From NCBI RefSeq assembly GCF_002744735.1, contig NZ_KZ319339.1:1054001-1118000 (forward strand): a stretch of 64,000 nt of DNA. Direction: 5' to 3'. Source of the DNA: Marinobacter guineae (GTDB taxonomy: Bacteria > Pseudomonadota > Gammaproteobacteria > Pseudomonadales > Oleiphilaceae). The translations under genes and the position numbers were made by a program. The notes beneath the pieces are model-generated. The model was given only the letters and a program-made list of their open reading frames with translations. It searched no databases and had not been told where the DNA came from. Below, in pieces: positions 12,766 through 22,013 of the stretch (positions are counted from its first letter, which is position 1; the number at the start of each line of letters is the position of its first letter).

Positions 12766-13830
12766 TCAGAGCAGGTCGTCCAGATTCATGGTTTCAACGT
12801 TTTCCGTGCCCTGATCAGGGCTCATTTTTCCGAAGGAACTTTGCGGAGTGCGATGGCCGTAACTGGCAGTCCAGTGCTTGTCCGAAGAGAACCGGATAAC
12901 CCTTGCCGCCACTTCATCCACGAGGCGGTACTCCTCCCATACCTCGACCTGGCCTTCAGCCTCGGCAAAGTGGGCAATGGCATCGGCCAGGACATCCGGG
13001 CGGCCAAAGGTTTCTGCCGCCACGGCCTCAACCGCCAGGGACGCACGGATACCAGCCTGGACACCCAGGTCCGAGCTGTGTTCGAGAACGCTCCAGGGAT
13101 CCGGCGATAGTTCCGGCCGGGTATCCGGCAACAACAACCAGACCAGGGCCCGAATGGCATTGGGCAATCCACCCCACTTTTCATTATCGACACAGGTGGC
13201 TGCCCGCTCAGCCTGAGGCGCGATGCTGCGGGGGATGCCCGCCATGGCGCCGGAATTGGCATCATTCACGATGGCCTGCATTCCAGTCAGCAGGCCTAGC
13301 AGGAAGGTAATTTCATCCTGCTCGTTAAACAGGAAGGGGCACTCGACAGGTTCCGCAGCCGGGTCGAAATCGTAGGCTGCCATCGCACGATTAAACGCGC
13401 GATACCGGCGTTGTGCGGTTTTCGCGTTCAGCCGTTTGGCTTCTTCCCGGGCATCTTTGGCGGCGGGCACTTTGCCCGCGTAATCCGCTCGCAGGTAGGC
13501 AAGCTCAGCCTCCCAGGCCCGGTATTCCATGCAGTTGGCCGCCAGCAGCATCAGGAGGGAACCGGTGCTGTCCGGCGCCTCGGTAACGCGGGAAAAGGAA
13601 TAGAGCAGCGGGTCAACGCCTTCACCCAGGGCACAGGCCATGTCCGGATCAGACATCTGCATCACATAAGGTGTGGCTTCGCCCTCGGAGTAACCAGAGA
13701 GTACAACACCGGTCGTCGTGTATATGGGGTTGGCTGAACAGCCTGCAAGCGCGGCCACCACCGCCACTGTAAGAGTCTTCAGGCGCGAGACCGCCTGGTC
13801 CGGTGCAAACCTTGCCAGTGAGGAGATCAT
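12766..13830 (-). CDS. TatT-like TRAP-associated lipoprotein
   Basis: A 354-residue mostly helical lipoprotein with the lipobox ALAGC (Cys31) and an AGGGTG ribosome site 5 nt before the start. The order of helices and the segment MSDPDMA...LLMLLAANCMEYRAW resemble the TatT (T component) family, whose Treponema member Tp0956 forms a trimer with TPR-like repeats and works with a TRAP binding protein. Its place upstream of a binding protein and a permease supports this. Similarity is judged by eye, so the family call is moderate; lipoprotein export is clear. Confidence 0.6.
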   Translation of the reverse strand: MISSLARFAPDQAVSRLKTLTVAVVAALAGCSANPIYTTTGVVLSGYSEGEATPYVMQMSDPDMACALGEGVDPLLYSFSRVTEAPDSTGSLLMLLAANCMEYRAWEAELAYLRADYAGKVPAAKDAREEAKRLNAKTAQRRYRAFNRAMAAYDFDPAAEPVECPFLFNEQDEITFLLGLLTGMQAIVNDANSGAMAGIPRSIAPQAERAATCVDNEKWGGLPNAIRALVWLLLPDTRPELSPDPWSVLEHSSDLGVQAGIRASLAVEAVAAETFGRPDVLADAIAHFAEAEGQVEVWEEYRLVDEVAARVIRFSSDKHWTASYGHRTPQSSFGKMSPDQGTENVETMNLDDLL

Positions 13831-14029
13831 ATTTCACCCTGCGTTTCGTTGTTTTTGTATGCCCGATCTGAATCTCGGTTTTTATCAACGGATGCAAGAA
13901 TGCGGCTAAAACTGTCCTACAAAAATGGCTCGAATGCCGATTTAGTCATGCCGATCAGGCCAATGGCCCGTAAAGAAAAGGAGGGATTTTGGGTTTTCTT
14001 GATTTAAAACAAGGTTCTTTATGAAGGGA

Positions 14030-14650
14030 TCAACTGCTCTCCAGTGCCATCATCGCCATTACCTGATCCGTTAAACCGTCCAGCGTAAGACCCCCTCGCT
14101 CGGGTTTGTACCAGGTAACCGTCCAGCTAAGAGCGCCAGTTAACATCCGGCGCACCACGAAGGGCTCCGCTTCCAGAGCCCCCTCACCTTTCAGGGATTC
14201 CAGCACATCCAGCCAGAGCTTCTCGTAGATATCCCGAAGCTCCAGCACTTCAGCCTGGGAGGAAGCCGAGAGGCTTCGCCATTCGAACACCAATACGGCC
14301 ATGGCCTCGCCGGTCTGACCGTTGATCGACTCCAGCTCGGCGCGAATCAACCCACGGAGTTTCGCCCGGTTGGACTCCGCAGCTTCAAGTGCCGCCTGCA
14401 TCAAGGCCGTATTCAGGCGAATGGTTTCCACCATTACGGCCTTGAGAATTTCTTCCTTGGTCCGGAAATGGTGGAACAGGCTGCCAGACTGAATACCGAC
14501 GGCAGCCGCCAGATCCCGAACCGTTGTACGCTCATACCCCTTCTCGCGGAACAGCCGGGCGGCCTCGGTAAGCAGGCGGCCACGGGCGCCGTTGGGGTCG
14601 GACACGAGGTTATCGGCGATCAGGGACTGGAGAATCTGGTTCTGGCTCAC
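14030..14650 (-). CDS. atuR: TetR-family regulator, probable AtuR
   Basis: A 206-residue regulator. The helix-turn-helix is at about 27-70 (TVRDLAAAVGIQSGSLFHHFRTKEEIL), followed by a helical ligand domain. It is transcribed divergently from atuA, with a strong palindrome between them. In Pseudomonas the TetR-type AtuR represses the atu operon and is released when acyclic terpenoids are being degraded. The same role is likely here, with a terpenoid acyl-CoA as the probable signal. The name rests on location and family. Confidence 0.75.
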   Translation of the reverse strand: MSQNQILQSLIADNLVSDPNGARGRLLTEAARLFREKGYERTTVRDLAAAVGIQSGSLFHHFRTKEEILKAVMVETIRLNTALMQAALEAAESNRAKLRGLIRAELESINGQTGEAMAVLVFEWRSLSASSQAEVLELRDIYEKLWLDVLESLKGEGALEAEPFVVRRMLTGALSWTVTWYKPERGGLTLDGLTDQVMAMMALESS

Positions 14651-14710
14651 TAACGCTATCCGGTTGGCATATCAGGGTCTTGATTCTACCCTAAACTTGC
14701 CTATTTACAA

Positions 14711-14728
14711 ACCAAGCGCTTGCTTGGT
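14711..14728. promoter_or_regulatory. Putative AtuR operator
   Basis: ACCAAGC and GCTTGGT form a perfect 7-bp inverted repeat around GCTT, with the nested palindrome CAAGCGCTTG. Size and symmetry suit a TetR dimer site. It lies about 60 bp upstream of the regulator and about 80 bp upstream of atuA, so it could control both. A second copy, as described for Pseudomonas AtuR, is not obvious. Confidence 0.7.
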
Positions 14729-14809
14729 ATTGTCAATCTCATCGTTGGATAACATTGCCAGACTCAGGGCCCTGCTCCGGGTTGGCGACAGCAGACAAGG
14801 CAAAACAAG

Positions 14810-16606
14810 ATGGCTGATTCCCCGAAAACCGTCCGCATCGGATGCTCTGCCGCTTTCTGGGGCGACACGGAAACCGCAGCAGCGCAGCTCGTTCGCCAGG
14901 GCAATATTGATTACCTGGTGGCCGACTACCTGGCAGAAATCACCATGTCGATCATGGCCGGCCAGAAAATGAAGGATCCGACCCAGGGCTACGCAAGGGA
15001 TTTCGTCCAGACGGTCATGGGACCTTTACTCGGAGACATCAAAGAGAAAGGCATCCGGGTGCTCGCCAATGCCGGCGGAGTGAATCCCGTCGCCTGCCGT
15101 GACGCCCTGCAGGCGCTTTGTGAGAAAGCGGGGGTGGAGATGAAGATTGCCCTGGTGCTGGGCGACGACCTGCTGATGAAAAAGAAAAAACTGGCCGATG
15201 CCGGCATTACCGAGATGAGCTCAGGACAGCCGATGCCGCCGATGATGGTGAGCCTGAACGCCTACCTCGGAGCGCCAGGCCTGGTGGCGGCGCTGGCAGA
15301 GGGTGCCGACATTGTGATTACCGGCCGGGTTGCTGACAGTGCCCTGGTCCTGGCACCACTGGTTCACGAATTTGGCTGGGACTGGAGTGACTACGACAAG
15401 TTGGCCCAGGGCAGCTTGGCCGGGCACCTGCTCGAATGTGGCGCCCAGTCCACGGGCGGGAACTTTACCGACTGGGAAGACGTGGCTGACGGTTACGCCG
15501 ACATGGGCTTCCCCATCGCCGAGGTGAGTACCACTGGCGACTTCGTGCTCACCAAACCCGACGGAACCGGTGGCAAGGTCAGCCGGGGGACGGTGGCCGA
15601 ACAGCTGGTGTATGAGATCGGAGATCCGAGGGCCTACCTGCTGCCGGATGTGACTTGCGATTTCACCGGCGTAGAGCTGACTGAAACCGGAACGGACCGG
15701 GTCACGGTTCGCGGCGCCCGCGGGCTTGCCCCGACCGACAGTTACAAGGTCTCCGGCACCTGGCCGGATGGGTTCAAGTGCACCGTTACCTTCTTGCTGG
15801 CCGGCATGGCTGCAAAAGCGAAGGCCCAAACCGTGGCCGAGGCGATCCTGGCAAAAACCTCACGGATGTTCAGCGAACGTGGGCTGCCCGATTACACCGA
15901 AACCAGCATCGAACTGCTGGGCACAGAGACCACCTACGGTGCCCATGGCCGGGGCGGAGATTGTCGCGAAGTGGTGGTAAAAATCAGCACCGCCCATCCA
16001 AAAAAAGAGGCACTGGTGTTGTTCTCCCGGGAAATTGCTCAAGCGGCAACCGGGATGGCTCCAGGCATTACCGGCATTGTCGGCGGCCGGCCGACAGTGT
16101 GGCCGAAAATTCGTCTGTATTCCTGCCTGGTTCCGAAAACGGAGGTGTCAGTCGCGGTGGATCTGGGCGAAGGCAAGCAGCCGGTGGAGGTGAATACTCG
16201 TGGCGGATTCGAATCAGATCAGCTTCAGGCCCAGTCTTTTGGCAGCGGTGCGCCAGCGACAGACACCACGGTATCGCTGGTCAGACTGGCCTGGGCCCGC
16301 AGCGGCGACAAGGGCGATCACAGCAATATCGGCGTGATTGCCCGGCACCCGGAGTACGTGCCGTTTATCGAAGCTGCACTGACTGAATCGGCGGTAGCTG
16401 GCTGGATGGCTCATACCCTGAACCCGGAATCCGGCAAGGTGACCCGTTGGGCCCTGCCCGGCTTCCATGCATTTAACTTCCTGCTGGAACACAGCCTTGG
16501 TGGTGGTGGTGTCGCCAGTTTGCGTATTGATCCGCAGGGCAAGGCGTTTGCGCAGCAGTTACTTGAGTTTCCGGTGCCTGTTCCTTCTGGCCTGGTTAAG
16601 AGTTAA
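14810..16606 (+). CDS. atuA: Acyclic terpene utilization protein AtuA
   Basis: This 598-residue protein belongs to the AtuA (DUF1446) family. The N-terminus ([12 protein letters not shown]), the LANAGGVNP motif, [19 protein letters not shown] and the C-terminal [20 protein letters not shown] are recognisable family segments. The last 110 residues form the AtuA ferredoxin-fold domain. In Pseudomonas atuA is the first gene of the citronellol/geraniol operon and is needed for that pathway, but its reaction is not established. Here it is followed by a long hairpin element and then atuB. Confidence 0.92.
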   Translation: MADSPKTVRIGCSAAFWGDTETAAAQLVRQGNIDYLVADYLAEITMSIMAGQKMKDPTQGYARDFVQTVMGPLLGDIKEKGIRVLANAGGVNPVACRDALQALCEKAGVEMKIALVLGDDLLMKKKKLADAGITEMSSGQPMPPMMVSLNAYLGAPGLVAALAEGADIVITGRVADSALVLAPLVHEFGWDWSDYDKLAQGSLAGHLLECGAQSTGGNFTDWEDVADGYADMGFPIAEVSTTGDFVLTKPDGTGGKVSRGTVAEQLVYEIGDPRAYLLPDVTCDFTGVELTETGTDRVTVRGARGLAPTDSYKVSGTWPDGFKCTVTFLLAGMAAKAKAQTVAEAILAKTSRMFSERGLPDYTETSIELLGTETTYGAHGRGGDCREVVVKISTAHPKKEALVLFSREIAQAATGMAPGITGIVGGRPTVWPKIRLYSCLVPKTEVSVAVDLGEGKQPVEVNTRGGFESDQLQAQSFGSGAPATDTTVSLVRLAWARSGDKGDHSNIGVIARHPEYVPFIEAALTESAVAGWMAHTLNPESGKVTRWALPGFHAFNFLLEHSLGGGGVASLRIDPQGKAFAQQLLEFPVPVPSGLVKS

Positions 16607-16619
16607 TTCTTTGGTGCAT

Positions 16620-16729
16620 GCGCTCTGGCCACTTGCCCCTTCCGGGACACGCTGTGAATACGTCCGTGTACGCTTGAGCGCAGCTTCCCTGCTGCGCACA
16701 GTCCCGGAAGGGGCAAGCGGCCAGAGCGC
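16620..16729 (+). repeat. Hairpin element A1 (outer-arm-variable repeat)
   Basis: Arms at 16620-16648 and 16701-16729 pair over 29 bp with one mismatch. The 52-nt core between them contains a short hairpin around GTCCGT, the linker CGCTTGAG, and a 7-bp hairpin GCGCAGC/GCTGCGC. The core matches those near 58.2 and 61.2 kb, but apart from about 7-8 inner base pairs the arms do not. It fills the space between atuA and atuB. Confidence 0.9.
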
Positions 16730-16756
16730 CCGAACATTGGAAAGGGTCTTCGAGAT

Positions 16757-17623
16757 ATGAGCTATCAGTCTGTTTTTCATCCGGACTTGTTTAAGGGTCA
16801 GGTTTTCATTGTCACCGGCGGCGGTTCCGGCATTGGCCGGTGCACGGCCCATGAACTTGCCTCGCTGGGCGCACGGGTTGCCCTGGTGGGTCGCAAGTCC
16901 GAGAAAGTGGAGTCTGTAAAAGCAGAGATCACGGAAGACGGCGGCATCGCATCTGCCCATGTCTGCGACATCCGGGAAGAGGAATCCGTCAAAGCCACCA
17001 TCAAAGCCATTATTGCCGAGCATGGTGGTCTGAACGGGCTGGTGAACAATGCCGGCGGGCAGTTTCAGGCGCCGCTGACGGGGATAAACCAGAAGGGTTG
17101 GGAGACGGTGGTTCGGACCAATCTGACCGGCGGGTTCCTGATGGCCCGGGAGGCTTATACCCAGGCGCTTTCAAAAACCGGTGGCGCCATAGTGAATATT
17201 GTTGCTGATATGTGGGGCGGCATGCCGGGCATGGGCCATTCCGGCGCTGCGCGGGCAGGAATGGTGAATTTTACCCAGACAGCGGCGGTTGAATGGGGTG
17301 CCTCGGGCGTTCGGGTGAATGCCGTGGCCCCGGGCTGGATCGCCTCCAGCGGCATGGACAATTACCCCGAACACATGAAGCAGTGGATTCGCAGCCTTGG
17401 CGACAATGTGCCGATCAAGCGGATGGGAACCGAATCCGAAGTCAGCTCAGCCATCTGCTTCCTTCTCAGTTCCGGCGCAGCTTTTATCAGTGGTGACTGC
17501 CTGCGGATCGACGGTGCCGCGTCCCAGGGCGGCCGGGTGTGGCCGTTGCCGAAGGCCAAGAACAATGAGCCCTACAACGGCTTTCATCGCGCCGTTACCC
17601 CGAAAGTTCTTAGCGAAGACTGA
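16757..17623 (+). CDS. atuB: Short-chain dehydrogenase/reductase, AtuB-like
   Basis: A 288-residue Rossmann-fold SDR with the cofactor motif TGGGSGIG, NNAGG, and VNAVAPGWI. The usual Tyr-x3-Lys pair is replaced by Ser-x3-Arg in GHSGAARAGM, as in the peroxisomal trans-2-enoyl-CoA reductase-like group. It therefore may act on an enoyl-CoA or acyl-CoA thioester and not as an ordinary alcohol dehydrogenase. It lies 9 bp before atuC, in the place of Pseudomonas atuB, whose exact reaction is not settled. Confidence 0.8.
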   Translation: MSYQSVFHPDLFKGQVFIVTGGGSGIGRCTAHELASLGARVALVGRKSEKVESVKAEITEDGGIASAHVCDIREEESVKATIKAIIAEHGGLNGLVNNAGGQFQAPLTGINQKGWETVVRTNLTGGFLMAREAYTQALSKTGGAIVNIVADMWGGMPGMGHSGAARAGMVNFTQTAAVEWGASGVRVNAVAPGWIASSGMDNYPEHMKQWIRSLGDNVPIKRMGTESEVSSAICFLLSSGAAFISGDCLRIDGAASQGGRVWPLPKAKNNEPYNGFHRAVTPKVLSED

Positions 17624-17632
17624 GGAGCAATC

Positions 17633-19249
17633 ATGCAGGTAATTGAATCCACCGTAAGCTCCCAGTCCGAGGACTTCCGCACCAACGCCGAAGCCATGGA
17701 AGCCCACATCACCACGTTTCGGGACGTGGAGCAGAAGGTCCTGGATCTGGCGGAAGCCGCCCGGGAGAAGTTCACCAAACGGGGCAAGCTGCTTCCGAGG
17801 GACCGCATCAACCGGTTGCTCGACCGTGGCACACCGTTCCTGGAACTGTGTTCGCTAGCCGGCTATAAGATGCACGACGACAAGGACGGCAGCATGGCCG
17901 GCGGCGGGATCATCGCCGGTATTGGCTATGTCAGTGGCATCCGGTGTCTGGTGGTCGCCAGCAACAGCGCCATCAAGGGCGGCACCATCACCCCGGCCGG
18001 GCTGGACAAGACACTCCGGCTGCAGCAGATCGCCATGGAGAACAAACTCCCGGTGGTGTCCCTGTCTGAAAGCGGTGGCGCCAACCTCAACTACGCAACC
18101 GACATCTTCGTGCTCGGCGCCCGCGGCTTTGCCAACCAGGCCCGTATGTCCGCCGCTGGCATTCCGCAGGTGACGGTTGTTCACGGCAATGCCACCGCCG
18201 GAGGCGCTTACCAGCCAGGCCTGTCTGATTATGTCATCGCGGTGCGCAAGCAGGCCAAGATGTTCCTGGCCGGCCCGCCGTTGCTAAAAGCCGCCACCGG
18301 TGAAGTGGCTACTGACGAGGAACTGGGTGGCGCCGAAATGCATGCCCAGGTGGCTGGCACCGCCGAATATCTGGCAGAGGATGACGCCGACGGCATTCGC
18401 CAGGCCCGAAACATCCTGGAAGCCCTGCCCTGGAACGAACAGCTGCCTCCGCAACGGGAACTCACCTGGGACGAACCGCTCTACACGGCGGACGAGTTGC
18501 TGGGCGTTATTCCGGCGGATTCCAAAAAGCCCTACGACGTCCGCGAGATACTCGCCCGCATCGCCGACGGTTCGAAGTTCATGGACTTCAAGAACGAGTT
18601 CGATGACCAGACCGTGTGCGGCACCATCCGCATTGAAGGTCATTCCGTTGGCATCATCGGCAACAACGGCCCCATCACCCCGGCGGGTTCGGCAAAGGCA
18701 GCCCAGTTTATTCAACTCTGCGACCAGGCGGGCACACCGTTGCTGTTCCTGCACAACACTACCGGGTTCATGGTGGGCACTCATTCGGAACAAAACGGCA
18801 TCATCAAGCACGGCTCAAAAATGATCCAGGCCGTGGCCAATTGCCGGGTGCCAAAGGTCGCAATTGTGATTGGTGGTTCCTATGGTGCAGGTAACTACGC
18901 CATGTGCGGGCGTGGTCTGGACCCAAGGTTCATCTTCGCCTGGCCCAACAGCCGAACCGCGGTCATGGGCCCGGCCCAGGCGGGCAAGGTGATGCGCATT
19001 GTGGCGGAGGACAAGCAGCGCCGTGGTGGCATTGAGCCGGATCCGAAGACGCTGGATTTTCTGGAGCAGGCCACGGCGAAGAAACTGGAGGAAGGCTCAA
19101 CCGCTTTGTTTGGGACGGCCAGACTCTGGGATGACGGGCTGATTGATCCGCGGGATAGCCGGCGGGTTCTGGCGTTGGTGTTATCGGTTTGCCGGGAAGC
19201 GGAGGTTCGGCAGTTGCGGCCTAATACGTTTGGTGTGGCCCGCCTCTAG
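17633..19249 (+). CDS. atuC: Geranyl-CoA carboxylase, carboxyltransferase (beta) subunit
   Basis: This 538-residue biotin-dependent carboxyltransferase has the N- and C-terminal crotonase-like halves of the MccB/AccD family. Visible motifs include ESGGANL, GNATAGGAYQPG, HNTTGFMVG and GGSYGAGNYAMCGRG. With AtuF it carboxylates cis-geranyl-CoA to isohexenylglutaconyl-CoA, the key step of acyclic terpene breakdown. Methylcrotonyl-CoA carboxylase (LiuB) is the closest alternative, but the atu neighbours favour AtuC. A GAGGAG site precedes the ATG. Confidence 0.9.
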   Translation: MQVIESTVSSQSEDFRTNAEAMEAHITTFRDVEQKVLDLAEAAREKFTKRGKLLPRDRINRLLDRGTPFLELCSLAGYKMHDDKDGSMAGGGIIAGIGYVSGIRCLVVASNSAIKGGTITPAGLDKTLRLQQIAMENKLPVVSLSESGGANLNYATDIFVLGARGFANQARMSAAGIPQVTVVHGNATAGGAYQPGLSDYVIAVRKQAKMFLAGPPLLKAATGEVATDEELGGAEMHAQVAGTAEYLAEDDADGIRQARNILEALPWNEQLPPQRELTWDEPLYTADELLGVIPADSKKPYDVREILARIADGSKFMDFKNEFDDQTVCGTIRIEGHSVGIIGNNGPITPAGSAKAAQFIQLCDQAGTPLLFLHNTTGFMVGTHSEQNGIIKHGSKMIQAVANCRVPKVAIVIGGSYGAGNYAMCGRGLDPRFIFAWPNSRTAVMGPAQAGKVMRIVAEDKQRRGGIEPDPKTLDFLEQATAKKLEEGSTALFGTARLWDDGLIDPRDSRRVLALVLSVCREAEVRQLRPNTFGVARL

Positions 19250-19301
19250 GCCTTCTGGGCTTGGTGGGGCCCGCCTCTGGGATTGCTTGTTTTGCGGGAG
19301 G

Positions 19302-19409
19302 AACCGTCTGGGAGAAGGTGTCCAAAAACCGCTACAAGCACATCCATGTGCGCTTGGCTCCGGCCATCCATGGCCTCCGACATTTTTGGACACCTTCTCC
19401 CAGACGGTT
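19302..19409 (+). repeat. Hairpin element B1
   Basis: Arms at 19302-19328 and 19383-19409 pair perfectly over 27 bp. The 54-nt core has GCAC/GTGC around ATCCAT, the linker CGCTTGG, and GGCCA/TGGCC around TCCA. The core matches the other B copies; apart from the innermost few base pairs the arms do not. Confidence 0.92.
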
Positions 19410-19539
19410 AGTCAGAATTCAGGGGGGTAGCGCTTTTGTAGAGCACGCTTTTCAACCGCGCTGTTGGATTACGCCCTCTGCTAACCCGACCTACAGGAAC
19501 AACAAAACTGTCAGCAGGTAGCAACAAACTTGCAGACAG

Positions 19540-19653
19540 CAGCGAGAGCGGGGGCAGGCTTTCAGAAAATGTAGAGGGCCAAGGATGGCCCGAAACAAGC
19601 GCACATGGATGTGCTCGTAGCGGTTTTCTGAAAGCCTGCCCCCGCTCTCGCTG
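19540..19653 (-). repeat. Hairpin element B2 (inverted core)
   Basis: Arms at 19540-19569 and 19624-19653 pair perfectly over 30 bp. The 54-nt core is the B type read on the minus strand, with loops ATCCAT and a 6-bp GGGCCA/TGGCCC-like second hairpin carrying one change. It lies 131 bp after B1 in the opposite orientation, directly before atuD. Confidence 0.92.
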
Positions 19654-19719
19654 ACCAGATTAGCGAACGTGCTCTAACAGCACGTAGGCACGAACTTTCT
19701 TAACAAGGAGAACAAGAAC

Positions 19720-20880
19720 GTGAAATTCACAGCCGAACACGAAGCCCTTCGAAAAACCGTCCGTGATTTCGTCGAGAAGGAGATTAACCCCCATTGCGAC
19801 GAATGGGAGGAAGCCGGGGAGTTTCCGATTCATGAGTTGTTCAAGAAACTTGGCAACCTCGGGGTCCTCGGGATCCAGAAGCCGGAAGAATATGGCGGCA
19901 TGGGGCTGGATTACAGCTACAACCTGGTGGCGGCGGAAGAACTGGGCATGGCCCACTGCGGCGGTGTTCCGCTAGCCATCGGGGTTCAGACCGATATGTG
20001 TACGCCAGCCATCTCCCGTTTTGGTTCCGATGAACTCAAACGCACCTTCCTGGCTCCGGCTATTGCAGGTGACATGGTGGGCTGTATCGGCGTCAGCGAG
20101 GTTGGCGCGGGTTCTGATGTGGCGGGGATGAAAACCACCGCGAAGAAAGACGGTGACGACTACATCATCAACGGCTCCAAGATGTGGATCACCAACAGCC
20201 CCAAATCCGATTTTATCTGCCTGCTGGCCAACACTTCTGATGACAAGCCCCACAAGAACAAGTCACTGATCGTGGTGCCCACCAAGACACCGGGCATTTC
20301 CTTCAGCCCACACCTGAACAAACTGGGCATGCGTTCCTCGGAAACGGCTCAGATCTTCTTTGACGACGTTCGTGTACCCCTGCGCTATCGTATTGGCGCC
20401 GAAGGCACCGGCTTCATGATGCAGATGCTGCAGTTCCAGGAAGAACGTCTCTGGGGCGCCGCCAATGTGATCAAGGCGCTGGAGAACTGCATCAACAAGA
20501 CCATCGAGTACTGCCGCGAGCGCAAGACCTTCGGGCAACCGCTGATTGACAACCAGGTGATTCATTTCCGCCTGGCGGAGTTGCAGACCGAAGTAGAAGC
20601 CCTGCGCGCCCTTACCTATCAGGCCTGTGAGATGCATGTTGATGGTAAGGATGTGACCAGGCTCGCCTCAATGGCCAAGCTGAAAGCCGGACGCCTGGGG
20701 CGTGAGGTAACGGACAGCTGCCTGCAGTACTGGGGTGGTAACGGTTACATGTGGGATAACCCGATTTCCCGGGCGCACCGGGATGTGCGGCTGGTGTCCA
20801 TTGGCGGTGGTGCCGACGAAATCATGCTCGGGATTATCTGCAAGATGATGGGGACCTTGCCGGGCAAGAAACGCGACTGA
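19720..20880 (+). CDS. atuD: Citronellyl-CoA dehydrogenase
   Basis: A 386-residue FAD acyl-CoA dehydrogenase that starts at GTG, 9 nt after AAGGAG. N-terminal, middle (MVGCIGVSEVGAGSDVAG, KMWITNS) and C-terminal (ERKTFGQPL, QYWGGNGY) domains are all present. The usual catalytic Glu before the C-terminal Gly-Thr is replaced in SIGGGADEIM, and QEERLWG offers a Glu at the isovaleryl/long-chain type position. In the atu pathway it oxidises citronellyl-CoA to cis-geranyl-CoA. The specificity is inferred from position between atuC and atuE. Confidence 0.88.
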   Translation: MKFTAEHEALRKTVRDFVEKEINPHCDEWEEAGEFPIHELFKKLGNLGVLGIQKPEEYGGMGLDYSYNLVAAEELGMAHCGGVPLAIGVQTDMCTPAISRFGSDELKRTFLAPAIAGDMVGCIGVSEVGAGSDVAGMKTTAKKDGDDYIINGSKMWITNSPKSDFICLLANTSDDKPHKNKSLIVVPTKTPGISFSPHLNKLGMRSSETAQIFFDDVRVPLRYRIGAEGTGFMMQMLQFQEERLWGAANVIKALENCINKTIEYCRERKTFGQPLIDNQVIHFRLAELQTEVEALRALTYQACEMHVDGKDVTRLASMAKLKAGRLGREVTDSCLQYWGGNGYMWDNPISRAHRDVRLVSIGGGADEIMLGIICKMMGTLPGKKRD

Positions 20881-20900
20881 GGCATCAGGCTTTGGCGGAA

Positions 20901-21015
20901 GGCTACCAGGTTGGCTGGGCCTCCCAGGACACGCCCGCGAGTACCTCCCTGTAGGGCTCGATCGGGCCATCCCTGGCCCTCAACGGTCCTGGGAGGCCCA
21001 GCCAACCTGATAGCC
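20901..21015 (+). repeat. Hairpin element C (intermediate type)
   Basis: Arms at 20907-20930 and 20986-21009 pair perfectly over 24 bp; after one mismatch five more pairs extend the stem to 20901 and 21015. The core has TAC/GTA around CTCCCT and a 6-bp hairpin GGGCCA/TGGCCC. Its inner arm ends in GGAC like the A copies, while its second hairpin resembles the B copies. Confidence 0.88.
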
Positions 21016-21040
21016 CCAAACCTTTTACGTGGAGTCAGTT

Positions 21041-21859
21041 ATGGTTCAGCTACCACATTGCGAAACACTGCTTCTGGAAAAACAGGGGCCTACCCTGTTT
21101 ATCACCATCAACCGGCCTGGCGTCCGCAACGCCATGAGCCTCGAGATGGTAGCGGAACTGTCGACGGTTTTTGCCCAGATCGAAGACGACCTGCACATCC
21201 GCGCCGTCGTGATCCGGGGCGCCGGTGGTCATTTCTGTGCCGGCGGAGATATCAAAGACATGGCTGGCGCCCGAGGCCAGAAAGCCGCCGACGGCGAAGC
21301 CGATCCGTTCTACCGTTTAAACAGAGCCTTCGGCCAGATGATCCAACAGGTCAACGAATCCTCGAAAGTCGTTGTCGCGGTCACCGAAGGCGCCGTCATG
21401 GGCGGTGGATTCGGTTTGGCCTGCGTTTCCGACGTCGCCATCGCCGGGCCAACGGCGAAATTCGCCATGCCGGAAACCTCCCTCGGCGTCATTCCCGCTC
21501 AGATTGCGCCGTTTGTGGTTGAACGAATCGGCCTCACTCAGGCCCGGCGACTGGCCTTGCTGGGCTTAAGAATCGATGCGAACGAGGCATGCAGTCTTGG
21601 AATAGTTCACCAGGCGGCATCTTCGGATGATGAACTGGAGGAGATGCTGGCCAAAGCTTTGGACCGTGTTCGCCAGTGCGCTCCGGTGGCTACAGCTGAA
21701 ACCAAGGCTCTGCTTCATCGGGTTGGCCATGAACCCATGAGCGGTCTACTCGACAGCGCTGCAGAAAAGTTTGCGGAAGCCATCCGTGGAAGCGAAGGAG
21801 CCGAGGGCACCATGGCTTTCATGCAAAAGCGGTCACCGGCCTGGGCAGGCGACTCCTGA
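21041..21859 (+). CDS. atuE: Isohexenylglutaconyl-CoA hydratase
   Basis: This 272-residue crotonase-fold hydratase shows GAGGHFCAGGDI (oxyanion hole) and GAVMGGGFGLACVSD. I chose the ATG at 21041 with GTGGAG 6 nt upstream; the frame opens four codons earlier at GTG. By position it is AtuE, which hydrates isohexenylglutaconyl-CoA to 3-hydroxy-3-isohexenylglutaryl-CoA, the substrate of a lyase that releases acetate or acetoacetate. A methylglutaconyl-CoA hydratase is the nearest alternative. Hairpin elements flank it on both sides. Confidence 0.87.
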   Translation: MVQLPHCETLLLEKQGPTLFITINRPGVRNAMSLEMVAELSTVFAQIEDDLHIRAVVIRGAGGHFCAGGDIKDMAGARGQKAADGEADPFYRLNRAFGQMIQQVNESSKVVVAVTEGAVMGGGFGLACVSDVAIAGPTAKFAMPETSLGVIPAQIAPFVVERIGLTQARRLALLGLRIDANEACSLGIVHQAASSDDELEEMLAKALDRVRQCAPVATAETKALLHRVGHEPMSGLLDSAAEKFAEAIRGSEGAEGTMAFMQKRSPAWAGDS

Positions 21860-21869
21860 TGATTGCGGA

Positions 21870-21983
21870 GCGCGGGAGGTTGGATGTGCCTCCAGAAAAT
21901 GTTGAAGGCCATGGATGGCCGGAAACAAGCGCACATGGACGTGCTCGTAGCGGTTTTCTGGAGGCACATCCAACCTCCCGCGC
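21870..21983 (-). repeat. Hairpin element B3 (inverted core)
   Basis: Arms at 21870-21899 and 21954-21983 pair perfectly over 30 bp. The 54-nt core is B type on the minus strand with GCAC/GTGC around GTCCAT and GGCCA/TGGCC. It begins 11 nt after the atuE stop and ends 30 nt before the atuF start. Confidence 0.93.
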
Positions 21984-22013
21984 GGCCCCACACCCAAGCA
22001 AGAGAACAAGAAC

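Larger units (their letters stand above)
19250..19719. other. 470-bp gap between atuC and atuD
   Basis: No gene is visible. The gap holds two hairpin elements, at 19302-19409 and 19540-19653, in opposite orientations. Between them, around 19460-19495, TTGGATTACGCC...GCTAACCCGACCTAC resembles one half of REP-like intergenic repeats common in gammaproteobacteria, without a paired partner. The atuD ribosome site AAGGAG lies at the right end. Confidence 0.7.

Noticed and set aside
19462..19495. REP-like half-site in the atuC-atuD gap
   Set aside because: Only one arm-like stretch is present and it does not repeat in the window, so I did not list it as a separate element.
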